Assembly (NCBI GenBank): GCA_016186375.1
Contig: JACPLS010000032.1
Coordinates: 1 to 10,862, forward strand
Direction of reading: 5' to 3'
Source: Candidatus Pacearchaeota archaeon
GTDB taxonomy: Archaea; Nanobdellota; Nanobdellia; Pacearchaeales; GW2011-AR1
Length of the DNA: 10,862 nucleotides
Part shown: positions 1 to 5,699 of the stretch, piece by piece
Layout of the letters: the number at the start of each line of letters is the position of its first letter
Position numbering within the stretch: position 1 is the stretch's first letter
The notes under the pieces: generated by a model
Told to the model about the DNA's origin: nothing
Seen by the model: the letters and a program-made list of their open reading frames with translations, nothing else
The model's database searches: none
Position numbers and translations under genes: made by a program

Positions 1-3000
1 GGTGGAGGAAGTGGAGGGGCCGTTCTAAAGTGTTCTTGGAGTTTTAGTTCTTCAAATTTAGGAACTAATATGGGGTCGAGAACAGACTGTGGAAACACTT
101 TGGATAATATTAACGGAGTTAATTCTGTTAATGAAGGAGTTGATGGAAAGAGTGCTGGATTCAATGGAGTAAATAGTTATCTTTCTGGCTATTATAATTT
201 CAGCTCTGATGCGTTTACTGTAAGTTTTTGGTTTAATACAAAAGATGCAACTTCTGTAAAAAGGATTGTTGAACATTCTTGGAATGCTGCTCCATCTGCT
301 TCTGGTGTTTTTACAACACATTTAGATAAAGGATATTTATCAACTGGAATTACGTTGCATGATGGTACGCAAGTTTTCACATCTATTCCTGAAATAATCA
401 AAGCAGATACTTGGTATCATTATGTATTAACTTATGATGGAGTTTATGCGAAGATTTATCTTAATGGAGTATTAAAGAAAGAAGAAAATTATAATAAGCC
501 ATTTAAGAAAGCAAATAAATTATTGTATATAGGAGGAGCTTCTGGAGTTACATTAAATGGAAGCATCGATGAAGTTCAGATATATAATTATGCTCTATCT
601 ACCAATGATATTTTAAGTAATTATAATGATCAAAAGAATCGTTTGCTAGGGGTATCACCATCACCGGTACCAGTTGGCGGAGGAGGTGGAGGTGGAACGG
701 TAGTTGAATTGAAAGATAGGTGTTTAGAGTTGAGTAATTCGCTAAAGACAAATATTTCTGGAATACATGAAAGTGAAGCAAAGAGGAATGGTTATAATTT
801 TGTAAAGATAGAAGGGGAAGTTTTGAGTTTATATGATTATGTTGTTATTTATTCTCTCAATAATCCAAATAAAGGTAGGGTTTTACAATTGTCTTCTATT
901 GGAGGTGGAACATCTTCAAACGATAAGACAACATTTCAAGACGCCATGACTGGAGAGAATTTTGAATTTGTTACAGGAGTAAATAATGTTAGTACTAGAA
1001 ATATTGATGGTTATACTTTTTATGTAAGAGTTACCCCTGGTTTTGGGATAGGAGGGTCAGTAAATATTACTTGGGGTGATGGAGCTTCTTATGGATTCGT
1101 TGGAAAACAAAAAGATACATTTAATTGTCCAATTGTTCCAACTGCACAATGCACGGATTCTGATGGCGGGAAGAATTATGATTTGAGAGGACATTTAACA
1201 GATCCTGCTCGAAATGCAGACTATAATGATACTTGTACAAGTCTACAAACAACTGATGCTTCTAATGGGTGGACTCCAACTTTACAAGGAAAGATATTGG
1301 CAGAATATTATTGTGGTGTAAGCAATTATCAATATACTTATTATGAATGTCCTCAAGGATGCAAGGAAGGGGCGTGCGTTAAGGGTAATTTATCCTCTGC
1401 TCTTATAACAACTTATGGGGAACATACTGTAAAGACAGGGGATTATGTAAAATTGGGAGGAGCTTATGTTAAAGTGGTAGTCTTGCAGATATCGAGATGT
1501 TCCGATGATAGATGTTCTTATACTGAAAACATTCCTTCAATACGGTTATATTATCAAGGTGTTGGAAATTCATGGATTGAACTTAAAGAAGGGCAAACAG
1601 CAACATTAAGTCCTATGGATGTGAGTCCCATTAATTCGAATAGAAAATCTACTGTTAAGGTATCTGTTCTCAATGTAAGTATATTATCAGATGGACTAGA
1701 GAGTAATACGGATTTAAATGGAAATGAAGCCAGGTTAAGATTAACAGAGATTAACAGAAATATATGTTCTGAACTTATTGAAAAAGTTAGAATACCAGAG
1801 ACTTTCAGTGATTCTTCTGACAATAAATGGTATTTAAGTTGGAATAGTTCTTATAAGAATAGTTGGTGGGTAGAAAATAAGGAGATTCCATACACTTCAT
1901 ATTACGCCGCTTGGAGCAATAATTATTATAATAGTAATGAAAATATTTATAATTACTTAAGCATCGATATTAATATATTTGATGATAAAAATGTTGATGC
2001 GGAGAAACTATTAAAGCAAGAGATTACACATAGAGTATGTCAGGTAAATAATTACAATGATGATATTGTGTATATTTGCAATTGGAATATATTAAGAAAC
2101 GAGCAAAGTACGGATGGACAGACGCTATATAAAAGCCGAGAAGTGTTATGGGCTCATAATAATATAATGATTAGGATGAATTTGAATATTAATCAATATC
2201 TTAATGATGATCAATTAAGAAGTTTAGTTGAACAAACTACGCAACAATTCCTTAAAGATTTGAAAAGTAATGAGTATAAGTATAGCCTCTGGAAAGATTT
2301 CGATATTCAATATCCTTTAAGCAATCAGTTGTATGATACTTTGGATAGTTGTCCTTCTACTCTTTCTAAAGAAACATGTTCTCCTTATTGGAGTTGCAAG
2401 ATTGAACCTGCAGTGTGCCCTCCTCATGGCGAGCAGAAACAGATTTGCAGAGATTTGAATAGATGTAATGATAAAGAGGAAGTACAAGAGCAATCAATCT
2501 CGTGTTCACCAGGTATTTGCAATGGTTGTTATGTACCTAAGTGGTATGGAGGATCTGATAATAAATGTATTCAGTATGGATTTAGATTTGAGCACGATAC
2601 ATCAGGCGATTTACGTGTTTATGAACAGACAGATAAAGAGAGAATTGATCAAGGTAAGGTCGATGATGTTATGGTTCAAGTATTATCTGATAATGAAGCA
2701 ATAATTACTATACCTATGAAAGGTAAGATTCTAAATTATACTGTCAAAAAAGGCCAATCTATTGACCTTACACAGAATTTTCTTGGAACTAGAAGAGGAA
2801 ACGACGAGGAAATAATTTCTGTAGTGATAAATATAGACCAAATTGTTTATTCTGGAACAGGAGGAGATAATTATGTTGTAATGACAATTGATTCGAAGGT
2901 GCAAGGACACGAAGTTAAGAAAGTTAATGCTTATTGTGACATAGATGGGCAGATAAAAGTACAAAAGACCAAAGACCCTAGTGGTGAGTGGGTATCGTGC

Positions 3001-3759
3001 CAGAATAATTATGAATGTGATAGTAATGTTTGTTCTGGAGGGCAATGCGTCGAGGTAAACGACATTATTAAAAACACAAAAGGATTGAAAGTTTTGTTGT
3101 TTAAGGCTTTATGTAGAATAACTAATTTATTTAGTGATGAAGGATATAATCAGTGTTTAATTGACAATCTTGGAACCGGAGCAGTTACGCCAACGCCTGC
3201 TCCTGAAGCTGATCTATCTCAATCAAAGTATTTAATAAAAGATAAATTTGAAGGATTAAAAGTAATAGATAACTTTCAAAATATAGAAGAGGGCGATGAT
3301 GTAGTTGAAATAATGCCTAAAGGATTTGTTGATGGTGAAGTTGTAGGCTATGAAAAGCTAGGTGATAATAGAGGAGGAGAGATTCTCGTATATGTTTTGG
3401 TTTACGATCATTCTATAAACTTTGAAGAATTTGATAAGTTTATTGGAGAATATGCCAGAAAAGAACTAGGACCAGATAATAAAGTTATGTACGAGAAAGT
3501 AAGAGATGATAAAATGGCTTTATCTTTTAAACAACGAGATAGTCAAAGTTATCAAGGTTTTATTTGGGCGAGTAAAAATTATGTAATATTTTCAGTAGTT
3601 GATCACACATACATGGGTGGGAGTTTTGATGAAATCATAGAATCTTATTATAATAAATATCCTTCTACTCTTCAAGGTGAGACTTCTGTGACTTATGAGT
3701 CTGCCGAAGGAGGCGGATCTGGTTCTCAAGGTAAGGGAATTAAGAAATTAATTCCTTGA
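1..3759 (+). CDS. Giant multidomain LamG surface protein, 5'-partial
   Basis: Frame 1 is open from base 1, so the ATG at 70 is internal and at least 1252 residues are visible. No signal peptide is seen because the N-terminus lies outside the window. Modules, numbered from base 1: a Gly/Ser linker (1-7); a LamG/concanavalin A-like lectin domain (about 46-208) with the typical core 'DTWYHYVLTYDG', 'IYLNGVL' and 'GSIDEVQIYNYAL'; a Pro plus Gly7 linker (about 218-233); an S-layer-like beta region; a Cys-rich module opening with 'CTDSDGGKNY' and closing with 'CPQGCKEGACV' (about 383-461); a second beta region; a Cys-rich module with 'WSCKIEPAVCPPHGEQKQIC' (about 784-865); a small four-Cys Dickkopf-like knot 'CQNNYECDSNVCSGGQC' (about 1000-1016); and a C-terminal alpha/beta domain ending in GGGSGSQGKGIKKLIP. 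The LamG fold usually binds glycans. An extracellular adhesive or structural role is inferred, and the exact function is unknown. Confidence 0.9.
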   Translation, partial: GGGSGGAVLKCSWSFSSSNLGTNMGSRTDCGNTLDNINGVNSVNEGVDGKSAGFNGVNSYLSGYYNFSSDAFTVSFWFNTKDATSVKRIVEHSWNAAPSASGVFTTHLDKGYLSTGITLHDGTQVFTSIPEIIKADTWYHYVLTYDGVYAKIYLNGVLKKEENYNKPFKKANKLLYIGGASGVTLNGSIDEVQIYNYALSTNDILSNYNDQKNRLLGVSPSPVPVGGGGGGGTVVELKDRCLELSNSLKTNISGIHESEAKRNGYNFVKIEGEVLSLYDYVVIYSLNNPNKGRVLQLSSIGGGTSSNDKTTFQDAMTGENFEFVTGVNNVSTRNIDGYTFYVRVTPGFGIGGSVNITWGDGASYGFVGKQKDTFNCPIVPTAQCTDSDGGKNYDLRGHLTDPARNADYNDTCTSLQTTDASNGWTPTLQGKILAEYYCGVSNYQYTYYECPQGCKEGACVKGNLSSALITTYGEHTVKTGDYVKLGGAYVKVVVLQISRCSDDRCSYTENIPSIRLYYQGVGNSWIELKEGQTATLSPMDVSPINSNRKSTVKVSVLNVSILSDGLESNTDLNGNEARLRLTEINRNICSELIEKVRIPETFSDSSDNKWYLSWNSSYKNSWWVENKEIPYTSYYAAWSNNYYNSNENIYNYLSIDINIFDDKNVDAEKLLKQEITHRVCQVNNYNDDIVYICNWNILRNEQSTDGQTLYKSREVLWAHNNIMIRMNLNINQYLNDDQLRSLVEQTTQQFLKDLKSNEYKYSLWKDFDIQYPLSNQLYDTLDSCPSTLSKETCSPYWSCKIEPAVCPPHGEQKQICRDLNRCNDKEEVQEQSISCSPGICNGCYVPKWYGGSDNKCIQYGFRFEHDTSGDLRVYEQTDKERIDQGKVDDVMVQVLSDNEAIITIPMKGKILNYTVKKGQSIDLTQNFLGTRRGNDEEIISVVINIDQIVYSGTGGDNYVVMTIDSKVQGHEVKKVNAYCDIDGQIKVQKTKDPSGEWVSCQNNYECDSNVCSGGQCVEVNDIIKNTKGLKVLLFKALCRITNLFSDEGYNQCLIDNLGTGAVTPTPAPEADLSQSKYLIKDKFEGLKVIDNFQNIEEGDDVVEIMPKGFVDGEVVGYEKLGDNRGGEILVYVLVYDHSINFEEFDKFIGEYARKELGPDNKVMYEKVRDDKMALSFKQRDSQSYQGFIWASKNYVIFSVVDHTYMGGSFDEIIESYYNKYPSTLQGETSVTYESAEGGGSGSQGKGIKKLIP

Positions 3760-3797
3760 TTTTTCTACATTGAATTAATTAAAAAAATATTTAATTC
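3736..3797 (+). terminator. Two AT-rich hairpins at the end of the LamG gene
   Basis: An 8-bp perfect stem GGAATTAA/TTAATTCC (3736-3743, 3748-3755) with a GAAA tetraloop overlaps the last codons, just before the TGA at 3757-3759, and is followed by TTTTT at 3760-3764. A second stem GAATTAA/TTAATTC (3772-3778, 3791-3797) follows. This is a plausible transcription end or 3'-end stability element. Archaeal terminators mainly need T-runs, so the role of the hairpins is inferred. Confidence 0.55.
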
Positions 3798-3870
3798 TTT
3801 ACATGGAATAATAAATTAGATTAAATGATCATATTTTTTTATCTGATAAGAGTATAGTGGATATTGACTT

Positions 3871-3931
3871 ATGCACATTAGAATGTACATATCTTTTGGT
3901 TTTATGAGCATTGGGATGTACATATCTTTTG
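3871..3931. repeat. 28-nt direct repeat, two copies at 33-nt offset
   Basis: Copies at 3871-3898 and 3904-3931 match at 24 of 28 positions. The last 16 bases, ATGTACATATCTTTTG, are identical, and each copy contains the 8-bp palindrome ATGTACAT (3883-3890 and 3916-3923). The 33-nt offset is close to three helical turns. The pair lies about 100 bp upstream of the hicB TATA box. It could be a tandem protein-binding site or a decayed duplication. Confidence 0.6.
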
Positions 3932-3937
3932 ATAAAT

Positions 3938-4015
3938 AGACTAATATCGATTCTTTAGAGAACTTTTATTTATATTATTTCTTTTTGGAGAATATTTTTT
4001 TAAGAATATTAGTCT
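3938..4015. repeat. 10-bp inverted repeat upstream of hicB promoter
   Basis: AGACTAATAT (3938-3947) is the exact reverse complement of ATATTAGTCT (4006-4015), with 58 AT-rich bases between. The right arm ends 6 bp before the GGTGGGAA/TATA region of hicB. It may be an operator or a long stem. The remaining 3798-4058 non-coding DNA shows no convincing gene. Confidence 0.5.
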
Positions 4016-4020
4016 TAGAA

Positions 4021-4058
4021 GGTGGGAATATTTAAATAGCAAGTTACCATAAATTTTT
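4021..4058 (+). promoter_or_regulatory. hicBA core promoter (BRE/TATA), probably leaderless
   Basis: GGTGGGAA (4021-4028, BRE-like) is followed by the TATA-like TTTAAATA (4031-4038). Its centre is about 25 nt from the hicB ATG at 4059, the usual archaeal TATA-to-start distance, and no Shine-Dalgarno sequence precedes the ATG. The transcript therefore probably begins at or beside the start codon. Confidence 0.6.
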
Positions 4059-4298
4059 ATGGAAGAAAATACGTTTACAGTTATCATAACTAAAGAAGAA
4101 GATATGTTTATAGCAGAATGCCCTGAGGTTGGAACAGTCAGCCAAGGATATAGCATAGATGAAGCTGTCGCTAACATTAAGGAAGCGACTAAACTTTATT
4201 TAGAAGAATTCCCATTAAAATTAAAGAACAGACCAATTATTACTTTTTTTGACACTGAGAAAATTCATTTGCGCACGCTCCGTGGCTTTAGCCCGTGA
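4059..4298 (+). CDS. hicB: HicB-family antitoxin
   Basis: Encodes 79 residues of the short HicB type, a partial RNase H-like fold that binds and blocks HicA mRNA-interferase toxin. The family pattern is clear: beta strands around 'FTVIITKEEDMFIAECPE', then the 'GTVSQGYSIDEAVANIKEA' helix and 'LYLEEFPL'. There is no room for the C-terminal DNA-binding domain of longer HicB proteins, so self-repression by this protein alone is uncertain. The start at 4059 fits the TATA spacing. The C-terminus is odd: after 'RPIITFFDT', where short HicB proteins normally finish within a few residues, the last 13 residues (EKIHLRTLRGFSP) are read from a palindromic element beginning at 4259. This suggests the element invaded the gene end and replaced the original stop. 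It is the first gene of a pair with hicA. Confidence 0.88.
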   Translation: MEENTFTVIITKEEDMFIAECPEVGTVSQGYSIDEAVANIKEATKLYLEEFPLKLKNRPIITFFDTEKIHLRTLRGFSP

Positions 4299-4373
4299 GT
4301 AAGCAAATGAATTTTCGAGGTCTGAAAAACTGAAAACCCTTCGGGTTTTAACCAAAAGTTTTTCAGATATCTC
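4259..4373 (+). other. Structured palindromic element between hicB and hicA
   Basis: Hairpin 1 is a perfect 14-bp stem, GAAAATTCATTTGC (4259-4272) with GCAAATGAATTTTC (4303-4316). Its 30-nt, locally GC-rich loop can fold again (CACG 4274-4277 with CGTG 4294-4297; GGC 4284-4286 with GCC 4291-4293) and contains the hicB stop. Hairpin 2 is a 10-bp stem, TCTGAAAAAC (4321-4330) with GTTTTTCAGA (4358-4367), enclosing the inner hairpin AAAACCC-TTC-GGGTTTT (4333-4349). GAG 4317-4319 can also close on CTC 4371-4373. The whole ends 3 nt before the hicA ATG. It may be a REP/MITE-like element, an RNA switch limiting toxin translation, or both. Confidence 0.75.
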
Positions 4374-4376
4374 ATA

Positions 4377-4607
4377 ATGCCAATGTTACGGAAAGTATCA
4401 GGAGATAAACTTCTGAAGGTACTTTGTAATAAATTTGGTTTTTCTCTTATAAGAAAAAAAGGAAGCCATTTCATTTTAACAAAAGTTACTTCTGTGGGTA
4501 AAATAGGAACGGTTGTTCCGATGCATAAAGAAATTAAGATAGGAACATTAAAAGGCATATTGAAACAAGCAAAAATATCTGATGAAGAAATTGTTGAATT
4601 TCTTTAA
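4377..4607 (+). CDS. hicA: HicA-family mRNA interferase toxin
   Basis: Encodes 76 residues, the usual length of this double-stranded-RNA-binding-fold toxin, which cleaves mRNAs when not held by HicB. Visible family motifs are 'VSGDKLLKVL' at the N-terminus, the catalytic-site segment 'RKKGSHFIL' with the conserved His at residue 31, 'VVPMHKEIKIGTLKGILKQA' and the closing 'ISDEEIVEFL'. All parts of an active toxin appear present. The ATG at 4377 is chosen because it gives the family-typical N-terminus. There is no Shine-Dalgarno sequence, and the start lies 3 nt after a long hairpin, so translation may be weak or structure-controlled. It is separated from hicB by 78 nt, a wide gap for a toxin-antitoxin pair, filled entirely by the palindromic element. 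Confidence 0.9.
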   Translation: MPMLRKVSGDKLLKVLCNKFGFSLIRKKGSHFILTKVTSVGKIGTVVPMHKEIKIGTLKGILKQAKISDEEIVEFL

Positions 4608-4643
4608 CAAATAGAGAGAAAAAGGTGTGTAATTGTATTATTG

Positions 4644-4698
4644 TAAAGGCTACCGTTAGAACATAGAGCTTTTAGTTAAAAGCTACCGATAGAGTATA
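4644..4698. repeat. 22-nt direct repeat with hairpin between hicA and kae1
   Basis: TAAAGGCTACCGTTAGAACATA (two-part unit: core GCTACCG, then TAGA) at 4644-4665 recurs with 18 of 22 matches at 4677-4698, again at a 33-nt offset. Between and overlapping them is the hairpin AGCTTTT-AGTT-AAAAGCT (4667-4684). It follows hicA and precedes the kae1 TATA box at 4702, so it could be a hicA transcript end or a kae1 operator. Confidence 0.5.
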
Positions 4699-4701
4699 AG
4701 A

Positions 4702-4730
4702 TTTATTAATGCCTCTTCTTTTTAAGGAAT
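4702..4730 (+). promoter_or_regulatory. kae1 core promoter, probably leaderless
   Basis: A TATA-like TTTATTAAT (4702-4710) is centred about 25 nt before the ATG at 4731. The only purine stretch, AAGGA at 4724-4728, is 2 nt from the ATG, too close for a working ribosome site. A leaderless transcript is therefore likely. Confidence 0.5.
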
Positions 4731-5699
4731 ATGATTTTAGGAATTGAATGCACTGCTCATACGTTTGGAATTGGAATTGTGAGTAAAGGGAAAATACTTG
4801 CGAATGTGAAAGATATGTATAAGACTGAAAAGGGAGGGATAATTCCTGTGAAGAGCGCGGAACATCATCGGGAGGTTGCTGAAAAGATTTATGATGAGGC
4901 ATTAAATAAAGCTGGGATTTCTGAACAACAGATTGATGCAATAGCTTTATCAAATGCACCTGGATTAGCACCTTGTTTGTTGGAAGGACTTAGATTTGCA
5001 AGAGAAAAAGCTAGAAAACTAAATATTGAAATTATACCTGTAAATCATTGTGTTGCTCATTTGGAAATTGGGCAATCAGTTGGATCAAGAGATCCTGTAT
5101 TGTTATATGCTTCTGGGGCGAACACACAAATAATAGCTTTTACAGGAGGAAAGTACAGAGTTTTTGGTGAAACTCTTGATATTGGAGTTGGAAACTTTAT
5201 TGATAAATTTGCCCGCTTTATAGGGGAAGGATTTCCAGGAGGACCGAAAATAGAGGAATTATCAAAGTTTGGAAAATACATTGAACTTCCATATTCAATT
5301 AAAGGGATGGATGTTTCTTTTTCTGGGATGCAGACTAAATTACAACAGCTTTATGAGAAAGAGGCAAGAAAAGAAGATTTGGCATTTTCTTTACAAGAAG
5401 TTGCATTTTCAATGCTTGTTGAAGCGACTGAAAGAGCTCTTGCTCATACAGAAAAAAATGAACTTGTTCTGGGAGGAGGAGTTGATTGTAATAAGAGATT
5501 ACAGGAAATGTGCAAAATAATGTGCGAAGAAAGAGGAGCTAAATTTTTTTGTCCCTCAAATGATCTTTTAACGGATAATGGGGCAATGATTGCATATACC
5601 GGAGAGATAATGTTTAATTCTGGTATAAAGATGAAATCAGAGGAAGTTGATATAAAACCCAGAGAAAGAACAGACGACGTTGAAGTGAGCTGGAAATAG
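4731..5699 (+). CDS. kae1: tRNA threonylcarbamoyladenosine synthase Kae1 (KEOPS)
   Basis: Encodes 322 residues, full length for archaeal Kae1 without a fused Bud32 kinase. It is the catalytic subunit of KEOPS, which transfers the threonylcarbamoyl group to A37 of ANN-decoding tRNAs in the cytoplasm. Visible features: N-terminal 'GIECTAHTFGIGIV'; 'EKGGIIP' and 'AEHH'; the metal-binding His pair in 'NHCVAHLEIG' (H106, H110); 'YASGANTQI' (Y126); 'FGETLDIGVGN'; 'FPGGPKIEEL'; 'MDVSFSGMQT'; 'LGGGVDCNKRL'; 'TDNGAMIAYTG' (D282 as third metal ligand); and the family-like end 'RTDDVEVSWK'. The usual 'GPGLGP' loop reads 'APGLAP' (residues 76-81), two Gly-to-Ala changes, and the 'GGVAANNRL' segment carries Asp where Ala is normal. 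No other KEOPS gene is nearby. The TAG stop is followed in the same frame by the CWB2 reading frame. Confidence 0.95.
   Translation: MILGIECTAHTFGIGIVSKGKILANVKDMYKTEKGGIIPVKSAEHHREVAEKIYDEALNKAGISEQQIDAIALSNAPGLAPCLLEGLRFAREKARKLNIEIIPVNHCVAHLEIGQSVGSRDPVLLYASGANTQIIAFTGGKYRVFGETLDIGVGNFIDKFARFIGEGFPGGPKIEELSKFGKYIELPYSIKGMDVSFSGMQTKLQQLYEKEARKEDLAFSLQEVAFSMLVEATERALAHTEKNELVLGGGVDCNKRLQEMCKIMCEERGAKFFCPSNDLLTDNGAMIAYTGEIMFNSGIKMKSEEVDIKPRERTDDVEVSWK

Noticed and set aside
70..72. ATG as start of the LamG gene
   Set aside because: The frame is open and in character (Gly/Ser linker, Cys, Trp) back to base 1, and no signal peptide or ribosome site lies near 70.
3871..3931. CRISPR array
   Set aside because: Only two diverged copies separated by 5 nt; no spacers and no cas genes.
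3941..4177. Minus-strand frame over the hicB promoter and start
   Set aside because: Overlaps a convincing hicB and shows no motif or start signal.
4259..4373. Complete insertion sequence
   Set aside because: No transposase or TnpB frame in or near the palindromes; at most a non-autonomous element.
4265..4558. 97-codon minus-strand frame antisense to hicA
   Set aside because: Low-complexity shadow of hicA and of the palindromic element; hicA has all family motifs on the plus strand.
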